This document shows positions 17,567 to 26,259 of a stretch of 64,000 nucleotides of DNA, one piece after another. The notes under the pieces were generated by a model. It worked only from the letters and a program-made list of their open reading frames with translations, did not search any database and was not told the DNA's origin. The translations under genes were made by a program, and so were the position numbers. Source of the DNA: JAWKVD01 sp041398225 (GTDB taxonomy: Bacteria; Pseudomonadota; Alphaproteobacteria; Caulobacterales; Hyphomonadaceae); the NCBI GenBank assembly GCA_041398225.1, contig JAWKVD010000015.1:1-64000 (forward strand), in the 5' to 3' direction. Within the stretch, counting starts at the first letter, position 1; every line of letters starts with the position of its first letter.

Positions 17567-18429
17567 TATTCCGCCCTTTCCCTGGCGATCAGCGTCGCGC
17601 GCCGCGCAAGCACGCAGGCGGTTCGTGTTCGGTAGTCAGCGGTGCCGCGTTTGTCCGAAATCGGGCGACAGGCGGCGGCGATTGCGCTTTCCATTCCGGC
17701 AAGCGCTTCCTCGTTCAGCTTCGATCCGACGAGCGCTGCGCCTGCGCCCTCAACTAGAAGCGTGGTGGGCGCCACTGCGCCGACGGAAACACGGGCGGCG
17801 ATACAGGTTCCTTCGGTGTCGAGAGTGAGGTTCACGCCGGCGCCGACAACGGCGATGTCCATCTCCGTGCGCGGGATCAATCTCAGATAGGCGTCGCCCG
17901 AGCGCGCCGGGCGCGGAGGAAGCCGAAACGCCACGATGATTTCATCCGGAGCGAGGTTGGTTTTTCCGGGGCCCGCCTGAACCGCTTCCACCGGTAGGTC
18001 GCGTCGCCCACGGGGGCCTTCGATGATGCATGTGGCGCCGGCGGCGACCATCGCCGGAACGCTGTCCGCGGCGGGCGAGGCGTTGCAGAGATTCCCGCCA
18101 AGGCTGGCGCGGCCCTGCACCTGCGTCGATCCGATCAGGTTGGCCGCTTCCACCACGCCCGGCCATGCCCGCGACAACGCTTCATGTTCGCCCAGTTCGG
18201 CGGCGCTGGTGGCGGCGCCGATCAGGAAACCGCCGGCTTCCTCTCGTATGCCGATCAACTCGGGAATGTGCTTCAGATCGACGATCACCGCTGGTTTGGC
18301 GCGCCCGCCGCGCATCTGCACGATCAGGTCGGTTCCGCCGGCGAGCGGACGTCCCGCTTCTCCGGCCTGCGCCAGTAGCGCCACGGCCTCGGAGACCGAC
18401 GCCGGGGCGAAGTATTCGGCTGACCTCAC
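17566..18429 (-). CDS. FAD-binding medium subunit of the molybdenum hydroxylase
   Basis: A 287-residue subunit with the FAD_binding_5 motif AGGTDLIVQMRGG, LIGSTQVQGRASLGGNLCNASPAAD and the C-terminal CO_deh_flav_C region. It starts at GTG 18429 with GGGAGA shortly upstream. It is the first gene of the leftward FAD-FeS-Mo-MoaD-like operon, in coxM-coxS-coxL order. The divergent TetR regulator at 18635 may control it as well as its own operon. Confidence 0.92.
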   Translation of the reverse strand: MRSAEYFAPASVSEAVALLAQAGEAGRPLAGGTDLIVQMRGGRAKPAVIVDLKHIPELIGIREEAGGFLIGAATSAAELGEHEALSRAWPGVVEAANLIGSTQVQGRASLGGNLCNASPAADSVPAMVAAGATCIIEGPRGRRDLPVEAVQAGPGKTNLAPDEIIVAFRLPPRPARSGDAYLRLIPRTEMDIAVVGAGVNLTLDTEGTCIAARVSVGAVAPTTLLVEGAGAALVGSKLNEEALAGMESAIAAACRPISDKRGTADYRTRTACVLARRATLIARERAE

Positions 18430-18561
18430 GCATGTCTCCCATCTTGTGGCCCGCTTGCGGGGCCTGATCCCAAGCCTACCGGCTTCTTGCGCCGTTCCCC
18501 AACAGGCTGTGCTTAACCATATGTGAGCGTTCGCTCACTTTCCAGTCCGTTTTCGGGGTCG

Positions 18562-18615
18562 TGTCAGTCATTCGTTGACAGATCAGCGATAATATATAAC
18601 TGACCGGTTAGTCAG
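18562..18615. promoter_or_regulatory. TetR-type operator region
   Basis: Two inverted repeats lie in the gap between the leftward oxidoreductase operon and tetR: TGTCA/TGACA (18562-18580) and the tighter CTGACCGGTTAGTCAG (18600-18615), with the AT-rich stretch gataatatataac between them. The second is only 20 bases before the tetR start at 18635, typical of an autoregulatory operator. Confidence 0.5.
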
Positions 18616-18634
18616 ATATGGTGAGCGGCCGCGG

Positions 18635-19276
18635 ATGGCGCAGATGATCAAGCGCGCACGATCGGAAGAAGCCAAGGACACCCGGCGCAATGCGCTGCTG
18701 GCGGCCGCCCTGGATGAGTTTGTCGAGCGCGGGTTTGCCGCCGCGAAGATCGACGACATCGCCCGCAGGGCGGGCCTCTCGAAGGGCGCCCTCTATCTCT
18801 ATTTCGATTCAAAGGAGGCCCTCTTTAAGGGGCTGATCGAAACGGTGGCGATGCCGCGCGTGGAGGAGATCGAGGCGGCCATAGCCGGCGCGCCGTCCAT
18901 TCGCCAGGCTCTGGAGGTTATGTCGGCAATTGCGCCGACGATCATTCGCGAGTCGCCGCTGCCGCGCTTCATGAAGGTGCTGATCGGAGACGCCAAAACC
19001 TTCCCGGATATCCTTCAGAGCTATCGGCGTGAGGTGCTTGAACGTGTTCTCGGCGCGATTTCAGCCGCGCTCGAACGGGCCATGGATCGTGGAGAGATCG
19101 CCCGGCACGATCCCGACCTCCTCGCGCGCATCGTGGTGTCGCCGATTCCGCTGTCTGGCATCTGGCACATACTCTTCGGCGCCGATCCAGACGCCGCAGT
19201 GAACCTTGAAGAACTATTTCGTTTGCACGCCGACCTTCTGGGGCGTGCGTTGGCTGTCGATGGGGCAGAGAAATGA
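18635..19276 (+). CDS. TetR/AcrR family transcriptional regulator of the exporter operon
   Basis: A 213-residue repressor. The N-terminal helix-turn-helix is IDDIARRAGLSKGALYLYF (about residues 39-57); the C-terminal ligand domain has SPLPRFMKVLIGDAKTFPDI, as in regulators with a TetR_C-type domain next to RND/ABC pumps. The HlyD gene starts inside its stop codon (ATGA), so it leads the tetR-hlyD-ABC-permease operon and probably represses it until an export substrate binds. Confidence 0.9.
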   Translation: MAQMIKRARSEEAKDTRRNALLAAALDEFVERGFAAAKIDDIARRAGLSKGALYLYFDSKEALFKGLIETVAMPRVEEIEAAIAGAPSIRQALEVMSAIAPTIIRESPLPRFMKVLIGDAKTFPDILQSYRREVLERVLGAISAALERAMDRGEIARHDPDLLARIVVSPIPLSGIWHILFGADPDAAVNLEELFRLHADLLGRALAVDGAEK

Positions 19277-20256
19277 AGGTCCGCAGTTTCACCCCGCTGA
19301 TCCTGGCGCTGACATTGATCGGATGCGGTGGCGCCCGTCATCCCGGTCAGTACACCGGCTATGTTGAAGTCGAATACGCGCAGGTCGGCGCTCCTCAATC
19401 CGGTTGGATGGCCGCCCTTCATGTTCGTGAAGGCGATGTGGTGACGCCCGGGACGCCGCTATTTGATCTCGACGCCGAGCAGCAAAGCCAGGCGGTCGAG
19501 GAGGCGCGCGCGCGGCTTGCGGCGGCGAGCGCTCAGGTTGAGGACGCCTCGCGGGGCGCCCGGCCCGCTGAGGTCAACGCCTATCTCGCCCAGCTTGAAG
19601 AAGCCCGCGCCCAACTGGCCTACGCCAATTCCGAGCTGGCGCGGGGCGAGCGCCTTGAACCGGGCGGCGCGATTGCAGAGGCTCAGCTGGAACAGCTCCG
19701 TACCTCGCAGCAGGCGGCGGAAGCGAAGGTGAAAGCGGCTGAAGAAGCGGTGGCGGTGGCGAGGCTCGCCGCGCGCGAGGGCGTCCGCGAGGCCGCGAAA
19801 GCCAGCGAGGAGGCCGCGGCTGCGGCGGTCGGGCAGGCCGAATACACGCTGGACCAGCGCAGCGTCATTGCGCGGGTGAGCGGACGCGTGGATTTCATCT
19901 CGCATCGGGCCGGGGAATACGTCGTCGCCGGTTCGCCGGTGCTGTCGATCCTTCCGGACAATGCACTGAAGGTCCGGTTCTACGTGCCGGAAGCCGAGTT
20001 GCCGAAACTTTCGGTCGGGCAAACCGTCGAGGTTATCGCCGATGGTCTTGATGCGCCTGTCGATGCGCGGGTTTCGTACATTGCGCCCGAGGCTGAGTTC
20101 ACGCCGCCCGTGATCTATTCGACGGGCTCCCGGGACAGTCTTGTCTTCGCGCTGGAGGCGCGCTTGCCGGATGGCGTTCGTTTGCGCGCCGGTTTGCCGG
20201 TCGACGTCAGACTTGCGTCCGCCGGGACGCAGGAACCCGCCGGAAACGCGAAATGA
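19273..20256 (+). CDS. HlyD-type periplasmic adaptor, predicted lipoprotein
   Basis: A 327-residue membrane-fusion protein. It begins MKVRSFTPLILALTLIGC, a lipoprotein signal with lipobox TLIGC. The biotinyl/lipoyl-like half GWMAALHVREGDVVTPGTPL follows, then a long Ala/Glu-rich coiled-coil hairpin (about 75-190) and the second lipoyl half plus beta-barrel (VSGRVDFISHRAGEYVVAG). It would bridge the ABC permease to an outer-membrane channel such as TolC. The ABC ATPase gene begins at its stop. Confidence 0.88.
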   Translation: MKVRSFTPLILALTLIGCGGARHPGQYTGYVEVEYAQVGAPQSGWMAALHVREGDVVTPGTPLFDLDAEQQSQAVEEARARLAAASAQVEDASRGARPAEVNAYLAQLEEARAQLAYANSELARGERLEPGGAIAEAQLEQLRTSQQAAEAKVKAAEEAVAVARLAAREGVREAAKASEEAAAAAVGQAEYTLDQRSVIARVSGRVDFISHRAGEYVVAGSPVLSILPDNALKVRFYVPEAELPKLSVGQTVEVIADGLDAPVDARVSYIAPEAEFTPPVIYSTGSRDSLVFALEARLPDGVRLRAGLPVDVRLASAGTQEPAGNAK

Positions 20257-21185
20257 CCGAGACCCTCGCCATAAATGTTCGCGGGCTCGTGAAACGCTTT
20301 GGCGACAAGACGGCCGTCGACGGCGTCGATCTGCAGATGCCGCGCGGCGAAGTGTGGGGCTTCCTCGGACCCAACGGGTCAGGAAAGACCACGACCATTC
20401 GCATGGTTTGCGGATTGTTGCGTCCGACCCAGGGCGAAGGCGAGTGCCTTGGCTACGATATCGTTCGTGAGACCGCCGACATCAAACTCAACACCGGGTA
20501 CATGACCCAACGCTTCTCCTTCTGGAGCGATCTGACGATCCGCGAAAATCTCGAATTCGTGGCGCGCCTCTACGACCTGCCGGACGTCCGCAAGACGGTC
20601 GACCGGACCCTTGAAGGACTGGGGCTGTTGAAACGTCAGCATCAGCTTGCCGACGACCTGTCAGGCGGCTGGAAGCAGCGTCTCGCGCTGGCGGCCTGCA
20701 CGATGCACGATCCTCAACTGCTGCTGCTTGATGAGCCGACCGCCGGCGTCGACCCTCAGGCTCGTCGCGATTTCTGGGACGAGATCCACAATCTCTCGAA
20801 CCGAGGCATCACGGTGCTGGTGTCCACCCACTACATGGATGAGGCCGAGCGCTGCGATCGCATCGTCTATCTCGCCAACGGTCGCGTGTTGGTGCGCGGC
20901 GAGGTGGCGGAGGTCATACGCGCCTCCAACCTCGTGACCTGGCGAGGCGAGGGGCACGGGGTTCGCCGTCTCGCCGCGCAGATCAAGAATGCGCCCGGCG
21001 TTGAACATGTCGCCTATTTCGGCGCCGCGCTGCACGTCAGCGGTCACGACGAGGCGGCGATCGAGCGCGCGATCCATTCGACCTCCAGCGACGGCGTTCA
21101 ATGGCAACGGGTCGCCCCAAGCCTTGAGGACGCCTTCATCGCGCTCATGGCCGAGGCCGGCGAAGACATGCGGATGCATGCATGA
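20253..21185 (+). CDS. ABC transporter ATP-binding protein
   Basis: A 310-residue ATPase with Walker A GPNGSGKTTT, signature LSGGWKQRLALA, Walker B LLLLDEPTAGVD and switch His in STHYMDEAE. The 60-residue C-terminal extension is of the DUF4162 kind found in ABC-2 exporters. It overlaps the adaptor upstream and the permease downstream by four bases each. It powers the exporter encoded by 19273-22321, similar in gene order to YbhG-YbhF-YbhS/R multidrug systems. Confidence 0.95.
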   Translation: MTETLAINVRGLVKRFGDKTAVDGVDLQMPRGEVWGFLGPNGSGKTTTIRMVCGLLRPTQGEGECLGYDIVRETADIKLNTGYMTQRFSFWSDLTIRENLEFVARLYDLPDVRKTVDRTLEGLGLLKRQHQLADDLSGGWKQRLALAACTMHDPQLLLLDEPTAGVDPQARRDFWDEIHNLSNRGITVLVSTHYMDEAERCDRIVYLANGRVLVRGEVAEVIRASNLVTWRGEGHGVRRLAAQIKNAPGVEHVAYFGAALHVSGHDEAAIERAIHSTSSDGVQWQRVAPSLEDAFIALMAEAGEDMRMHA

Positions 21186-22321
21186 AGGCGCTCTCTCACA
21201 GCTTCGCCCGTATACGCGCGATCTTCATGAAGGAGATGGTGCAGATGCGTCGCGACCGGCTCACGTTCGCGATCATGCTGGCGGTGCCGATCATTCAGCT
21301 TGTCCTCTTCGGTTACGCGATCAACACCGACCCCAGACACATGCCGACGGCTGTCGTCGCCGAGGAGCAGTCGCCCGAGATTCGCTCGATCCTGAAGGGG
21401 CTCGAACTGTCGGACTATTTCCGCCTCACAGAGCAGGCCGCCGACGCGGAAGAGGCGACCGAAATGCTGGTGAGCGGAAAGGTGAACTTCGTCGTCTCTT
21501 TCCCTGCCGGGTTCACTGAGCGTCTTTTGCGGGGCGATCGCCCGCAGATGTTGGTGGAAGCCGACGCGTCGGATCCCGTCGCGGCGTCCGTGGCGCTTGC
21601 GCAGGCGGGCAACATTGTGAACCACGCTATGTCTCATGACCTGAAAGGGCCGCTCGCGAGTTTGCAGGGAAAGGCGGGGCCGGTCGACGTCGTCGTGCAG
21701 GCGCGCTTCAACCCGGAAGCCGTTACGCAGTACAATATCGTGCCGGGCTTGCTGGGCGTCATCCTCACCATGACGCTGGTCATGATCACCTCCATGGCGA
21801 TGACGCGCGAAACCGAGCGTGGCACGATGGAGAACCTTCTCGCCATGCCCGCCCGCCCGCTGGAGGTTCTGGTGGGCAAAATCACCCCCTACATCGTCGT
21901 CGGCGCGATCCAGGCGACGCTGATCCTTGTCGCTGGCCGTCTTCTGTTCGGCGTTCCGTTCGTGGGATCGTTCTGGGTGCTTCTGGCTGGCGTCAGTCTT
22001 TTCGTGATCGCCAATCTTGCGCTCGGGTTCACCTTCTCGACCGTCGCGCGCTCCCAGATGCAGGCGATGCAGCTGACCTTCTTCTTCTTCCTCCCGTCGA
22101 TCCTGCTGTCGGGCTTCATGTTTCCGTTCCGGGGCATGCCCGACTGGGCGCAGGCCATCGGGCAGGTTCTGCCGTTGACCCATTTCCTGAGGATCGTCCG
22201 GGGCGTGATGCTGAAGGGCGCCGGCTTGGCGGAAATCCGTTTCGACCTGCTGGCGATTCTGGCTTTCACCCTTGTCGTCGGGCTGATCGCATTCCTGAGA
22301 TACCGTCGCACACTGGACTAG
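21182..22321 (+). CDS. ABC-2 type permease
   Basis: A 379-residue inner-membrane protein. One N-terminal helix (about 30-50) is followed by a large periplasmic domain. Five further helices cluster in the C-terminal half, with the ABC-2 signature ETERGTMENLLAMPARPLEV and FFFFLPSILLSGFMFPFRGMP. This is the YhhJ/YbhR-S topology. Only one permease gene is present, so it should work as a homodimer with the ATPase upstream. Confidence 0.93.
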   Translation: MKALSHSFARIRAIFMKEMVQMRRDRLTFAIMLAVPIIQLVLFGYAINTDPRHMPTAVVAEEQSPEIRSILKGLELSDYFRLTEQAADAEEATEMLVSGKVNFVVSFPAGFTERLLRGDRPQMLVEADASDPVAASVALAQAGNIVNHAMSHDLKGPLASLQGKAGPVDVVVQARFNPEAVTQYNIVPGLLGVILTMTLVMITSMAMTRETERGTMENLLAMPARPLEVLVGKITPYIVVGAIQATLILVAGRLLFGVPFVGSFWVLLAGVSLFVIANLALGFTFSTVARSQMQAMQLTFFFFLPSILLSGFMFPFRGMPDWAQAIGQVLPLTHFLRIVRGVMLKGAGLAEIRFDLLAILAFTLVVGLIAFLRYRRTLD

Positions 22322-22342
22322 GTGGTTGCCGCATTATTGCGG

Positions 22343-22359
22343 TTGCAAGTCAGTCGCAA
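22343..22359. promoter_or_regulatory. Fur-like box before the PepSY operon
   Basis: TTGCAAGTCAGTCGCAA, one base different from the full site at 1447-1463. It lies 20 bases before the PepSY start at 22379, so binding would block transcription or translation initiation. The sharing of this rare palindrome by two iron-type operons supports common regulation. Confidence 0.55.
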
Positions 22360-22378
22360 CTCGTCTAGTCGCTAGGCG

Positions 22379-23119
22379 ATGGATCAAGCGACCTCCGTCG
22401 GCGCGAAGCCGGGCGTTCCGCCCGCGCATGCCCCCGAAAGCCCTGGCGGCAATCGGTTGGACGCCGCCGCGCCCGCGCCGAAGCGCCGAGCGGGGAAACC
22501 GCGCTCCATGGCCATGATGTTCTGGAAGCGCCAGGCCCGCACCTGGCACTGGATGTCCGGCGCGATCAGCCTGATCGGCATGTTGTTGTTCGCCGTCACC
22601 GGGATCACCCTCAACCACGCGGCGGATATCCCGGCTAGCCTGAAAGCCCGAACCGTCGAGGCGGTGCTTCCGCCGGACCTGATCGCGCAACTGGCCGCCG
22701 AACCCGAAGAGGGAGCCACGCCCGAACTGCCGGAGCTCGTTCGTCGCCACCTCGAATCCGATCTCAATGTGTCGCTCAAGAACCGCCAGGTCGAGTGGAC
22801 GGATATCGACGCTTACATCGATCTACCGCGGCCGGGCGGAGACGCCTACCTCACGCTTGATCGCGAGTCCGGCGAGGCCGTGCTCGAGAGCACGAGCCGC
22901 GGCGCGATTTCCTACCTCAACGACCTCCACAAGGGGCGCAACACAGGCGTCGCGTGGAGCTGGTTCCTCGACATCTTCGCTGTCGCCGCGATCGTATTTT
23001 GCCTGACCGGTTTGTGGTTGCTGCAGATGCACGCGAGCGCGCGCCGCTCGACCTGGGCGCTCGTCGCAGGCGGTCTGGCTCTTCCGGTGATTTTGCTCAT
23101 CGTCTTCGTCCATGCGTGA
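22379..23119 (+). CDS. PepSY-associated transmembrane protein
   Basis: A 246-residue inner-membrane protein with a long Pro/Ala-rich cytoplasmic start. A first helix sits at about 55-80 (MSGAISLIGMLLFAVTGITL), then a periplasmic PepSY-like part (DAYIDLPRPGGDAYLTLDRES, LNDLHKGRNTG), then two C-terminal helices. The HW and NH residues near the membrane edge may bind haem or a metal, as in PepSY reductase subunits. It leads the operon PepSY-DUF2271-DUF4198-ApbE. A probable role is electron transfer across the inner membrane to an FMN-bearing or ferric substrate; this is inference from context. Confidence 0.85.
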   Translation: MDQATSVGAKPGVPPAHAPESPGGNRLDAAAPAPKRRAGKPRSMAMMFWKRQARTWHWMSGAISLIGMLLFAVTGITLNHAADIPASLKARTVEAVLPPDLIAQLAAEPEEGATPELPELVRRHLESDLNVSLKNRQVEWTDIDAYIDLPRPGGDAYLTLDRESGEAVLESTSRGAISYLNDLHKGRNTGVAWSWFLDIFAVAAIVFCLTGLWLLQMHASARRSTWALVAGGLALPVILLIVFVHA

Positions 23120-23126
23120 GGGGTTC

Positions 23127-23642
23127 ATGCGTTCTGTTGTTTTTGTCGCCGGCCTTGGTCTCGTCGCCGCGCCCGCCTGGGCCGACGGCCTCACCGTAGA
23201 GTTCGAACTGCCGAAGATGTCGGTTGCCGAATATCACCGGCCCTATGTCGCGATCTGGATCTCTCGGCCCGACAACACCGCCGCCGCGACGCTATCCGTG
23301 CTCTACAGCCAGAAGGGCGGGCCGGAAGGCGAGGGCGAGACGTGGCTCAAGGACATTCGCCAGTGGTGGCGCCGGGCGGGACGTTCCATGACGATGCCGG
23401 CGGACGGCGTCTCCGGCCCCACAAAGCCGCCGGGCGATCACAAGCTCGTCTATGAGGGGGCGGGCGATCCGCTCAAGGCGCTGCCGCCCGGCGACTACGT
23501 TCTCAATATCGAAGCCGCGCGTGAAGTCGGCGGTCGCGAGGTCGTCTCTGTGCCGTTCAAGTGGGACGGCGCATCGGGCGGCGTTTTCGAAGGCAAGGGC
23601 GAGAGCGAGCTTGGCTCGGTCAAGGTCACTCTAAGCCCGTAG
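23127..23642 (+). CDS. DUF2271 domain-containing periplasmic protein
   Basis: About 171 residues with a clear signal peptide (MRSVVFVAGLGLVAAPAWA). The ATG at 23127 is chosen because GAGGGG precedes it; the in-frame ATG at 23112 overlaps the PepSY stop. DUF2271 hallmarks are RPYVAIWISRPD, a WLKDIRQWWRRAG segment and GDYVLNIEAAREVGG. The same domain is fused to ApbE at 51534. Function unknown; it is expected to work with the flavin-transfer and PepSY proteins in the periplasm. Confidence 0.87.
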   Translation: MRSVVFVAGLGLVAAPAWADGLTVEFELPKMSVAEYHRPYVAIWISRPDNTAAATLSVLYSQKGGPEGEGETWLKDIRQWWRRAGRSMTMPADGVSGPTKPPGDHKLVYEGAGDPLKALPPGDYVLNIEAAREVGGREVVSVPFKWDGASGGVFEGKGESELGSVKVTLSP

Positions 23643-23724
23643 ACGATACGGCCGGGTGAGTCTGGCCTGAAAACTCGATGCAGGTCCCGGCCGGGACAAC
23701 AACAATAGTCGGAGAGGATCCCCA

Positions 23725-24564
23725 ATGACCTCGGTAAGCAAAACCCCCTTCAAAGCCGTCGTCCTGCGCGTGGCGGCGGTCGCAAGCATGGCGCTCGCGA
23801 CGGCGGGCGTCGCTCACGCGCACCGCGCTTGGATGCTGCCGTCGACGTTCACGCTCTCGGGCGAGGAACAGTATGTCACTGTCGATGGCGCGGTATCGAA
23901 CGATCTGTTCTTCCCGAACCACGTCCCGATGCGGCTCGACAACGTGAAGGTCACTGCGCCGGACGGTTCTGTGGCGGCGATCGAAAACCCCTCGACGGGA
24001 AAGTTTCGTTCGGTCTTCGACCTGCATCTCACCCAGCAGGGCACATACCGCCTCAGCGACAGCGGGGCTGGATACTTCGCAACCTGGACGGAGAACGGCA
24101 AGCCGCAGCGCCGTCGTGGTTCGCTTGAGGATTTCAAGGCGGCCGGCCTGGTCGGAAAGCCCGGTGTGGAGATTCGCCAGAACATTCGTCGCGTCGAGAC
24201 CTATGTCACGCTCGGCGCGCCGACCATGAAAGCGTTCGAACCGACAGGCAAAGGGCTGGAGCTGCAGCCGGTCACCCACCCGAACGACGTTTATGTCGGC
24301 GAGGCGGTCACCTTCAAATTGCTCGCCAACGGCAAGCCGGCGCAGAATATCGAAGTCGACATCGTTCGTGGCGAGGATCGCTATCGCGATGAGGCCGGCG
24401 TCATCAAGGTGAAGACCGGGGCTGACGGCTCCTTCTCCTTCACGCTGGATCAGGCGGGCCGTTACTGGATGTCATCCAGCTCGCGCGTCTCGACCAAGGT
24501 CGAAGGCGTGCCGATGGAAGGCTCGCTGAGCTACACCGGCACATTCGAGGCGTTGGCTCCCTGA
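23725..24564 (+). CDS. DUF4198 domain-containing periplasmic protein
   Basis: A 279-residue exported protein. The long signal peptide ends AHAHRAW, so the mature protein begins at or near a His, as often in this family. The central segment GYFATWTENGKPQ and the C-terminal LQPVTHPNDVYVGEAVTFKL with TLDQAGRYWMSSSS are typical of DUF4198. It is a paralogue of the protein at 286-1086. It lies 82 bases after the DUF2271 gene in the same direction. A role in handling a metal or chelate at the outer face is plausible but unproven. Confidence 0.87.
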   Translation: MTSVSKTPFKAVVLRVAAVASMALATAGVAHAHRAWMLPSTFTLSGEEQYVTVDGAVSNDLFFPNHVPMRLDNVKVTAPDGSVAAIENPSTGKFRSVFDLHLTQQGTYRLSDSGAGYFATWTENGKPQRRRGSLEDFKAAGLVGKPGVEIRQNIRRVETYVTLGAPTMKAFEPTGKGLELQPVTHPNDVYVGEAVTFKLLANGKPAQNIEVDIVRGEDRYRDEAGVIKVKTGADGSFSFTLDQAGRYWMSSSSRVSTKVEGVPMEGSLSYTGTFEALAP

Positions 24565-24626
24565 CAGACGGCGCTGCAACTCGCGTCAACGTCCTCATCC
24601 CGCCCGCCCTGACGCCGGAGGCGGCG

Positions 24627-25532
24627 TTGCCGCCGTCATCCGGCGCCCGCCGCCTCGCCTTGGCCGGGGAGACGATGGGCACGAGCTGGTCGTTGGTCGC
24701 GTGGGCCCCCGGCGATGTCAGCGAAGCGCAGATCGGTCACGCCTTGCACGGCGTCTTTGCGCGCGCGATCGCCGAGACCAGCCTGTGGGAGCCCGATAGC
24801 TGGATCTGCCGGTTCAATGCGCTCGCCGCTGGCGAAGCGCTCGCTGCGCCGTCCGGCGTGCAGCGAATTTGGCGAACCGCCGTCCGTATCGCCGAGGCGT
24901 CGAACGGCGCGTTTGATCCGTGCCTCGGCGCGGTTTCCAGCCGCCGCGGATTCATTCCAGCGGGACCCGCGCAAGCCGAGAGCCGCCCCGGTCGCTGGCG
25001 AGAGGTTCTGGAAATCGGCGAGACGTTGATCCAACCGGGCGGCGTGATGATGGATCTCAACGCCATCGCCAAGGGCGATGCGGTCGATCGCATGGCCGCC
25101 GCGATGAATGAGGTTGGCGTCGCCAGCTTTCTTGTCGAGATCGGAGGTGAGTTCGTGGGTTGGGGCGCGACGCCGGAAGGCCTGCCATGGTGGGTCGATA
25201 TCGAACCGGTCCGGGCGAACGATCCGCTCTGGCGCGCGGCGATGTCAGGATGGGCGCTCGCCACGTCAGGCGGATACCGACGCATGCGCGACACCGCAGA
25301 GGGCCGCATATCGCACATTGTCCCGGCTCGCGAAGAGACGCATGCGCCGCTGGCGAGCGTGAGTGTGTTTTCCGCAACCTGTATGGAGGCGGACGCGTGG
25401 GCCACCGCGCTCTATGCGCTGGGGGGCGAACACGCACCAAGGGTGGCCGAGAAGGAAGGGCTGTTGGCCTTGTTCCAGTTTGGCGACCGTCCGGCTGTCT
25501 GTTCGTCCGGGCTCGCCGCCGCAATGGAATAG
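24627..25532 (+). CDS. FAD:protein FMN transferase (ApbE family)
   Basis: About 301 residues. The start is uncertain: no ATG precedes the motif GETMGTSWSLVAW, and TTG 24627 is used here; the in-frame ATG at 24675 would cut the motif. Family features are the N-terminal MGTSW, PCLGAVS, MMDLNAIAKGDAVDRM and VEIGGEFVGWG, and the C-terminal metal-binding ASVSVFSATCMEADAWATAL. The enzyme attaches FMN from FAD to a Thr/Ser of a target protein in the periplasm. No signal peptide is obvious. Its neighbours (PepSY, DUF2271) suggest an extracytoplasmic flavin-linked redox system. Confidence 0.88.
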   Translation: MPPSSGARRLALAGETMGTSWSLVAWAPGDVSEAQIGHALHGVFARAIAETSLWEPDSWICRFNALAAGEALAAPSGVQRIWRTAVRIAEASNGAFDPCLGAVSSRRGFIPAGPAQAESRPGRWREVLEIGETLIQPGGVMMDLNAIAKGDAVDRMAAAMNEVGVASFLVEIGGEFVGWGATPEGLPWWVDIEPVRANDPLWRAAMSGWALATSGGYRRMRDTAEGRISHIVPAREETHAPLASVSVFSATCMEADAWATALYALGGEHAPRVAEKEGLLALFQFGDRPAVCSSGLAAAME

Positions 25533-25549
25533 CTAGGCCGTCGAGCGGA

Positions 25550-25625
<76 letters not shown>

Positions 25626-25791
25626 GTTCCACGTCCGTGGGGACCGCCCCAATAGGACGGGGCTCGCCATCAGCGCAAGTCCCGACGTTACCTCCGGAAT
25701 CCCGGGCGCGAAGGAGCGTGCGCCCCCCAAATCGCCCCTAAAGGACCCCGTTTCGCCCCATTCAGGTCAAGGGAAGGCCCAGCGCATGAGG

Positions 25792-25816
25792 GGAACTCCT
25801 CGTGTCAGTGGGAGTT
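25792..25816 (+). promoter_or_regulatory. weak EcfG-like promoter candidate
   Basis: GGAAC (25792-25796), 16 bases, then AGTT (25813-25816). The first base of the -10 element departs from CGTT. It lies 33 bases before the gene at 25849, the same distance as the strong EcfG sites near 10713 and 13674. Tentative. Confidence 0.3.
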
Positions 25817-25848
25817 GGTCGAAAGACTGACGGACATGGAGGGCCGAA

Positions 25849-26256
25849 ATGCTTCGCAAGTTCTATCTTTATGGCGCAGCCGCTCTGGCGGTCGCCACTT
25901 CCGCATCACTAGTCCCGTCCGCTCTGGCGGAAGCGCCGCGCGAGCAGGCGGGCTGCCGGCTAGACGAGGCGACGATCTACTTCTCCGCGGGCGAAACCCG
26001 GCTCAATGCGGCCAACGCCGCCATGCTCAATCGCATCGCGGCTGACGCGCGCAAATGCGGCGTCACCTCGCTGGTGGCCGAAACGGGCGCGGATCGGGAA
26101 TCGATCGCACGCGCGGCGAGCGTCACCGCAGAACTCAGCGCGAGGGGGCTGCGCGCCTATCCCGCCAGCGTTCGTCCCGCGATGGACGGGTATCAGCCGA
26201 TCGCGGCGCGCACCGTCACCGTGCGTCTGAATGCTGGTGAAACGCCCGTTGGATAA
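25849..26256 (+). CDS. small secreted OmpA-C-like protein
   Basis: A 135-residue protein with a signal peptide (MLRKFYLYGAAALAVATSAS to ALA). The remainder resembles a shortened OmpA-like peptidoglycan-associated domain: IYFSAGETRLNAANAAMLNRIA matches the usual FdfdsaxLxxxaxxxLxxia core. The later NxxLSxxRAxxV motif that contacts peptidoglycan is replaced by IARAASVTAELSARGLRA. So it may have lost or changed the binding function. No operon partners; the next gene is convergent. Confidence 0.65.
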   Translation: MLRKFYLYGAAALAVATSASLVPSALAEAPREQAGCRLDEATIYFSAGETRLNAANAAMLNRIAADARKCGVTSLVAETGADRESIARAASVTAELSARGLRAYPASVRPAMDGYQPIAARTVTVRLNAGETPVG

Positions 26257-26259
26257 CCG

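Noticed and set aside
14793..18429. Reading the operon as aerobic CO dehydrogenase (coxMSL)
   Set aside because: Gene order fits, but the large subunit has AYRAPGAPM where form I CO dehydrogenase has AYRCSFR and form II AYRGAGR, and no cox accessory genes are present.
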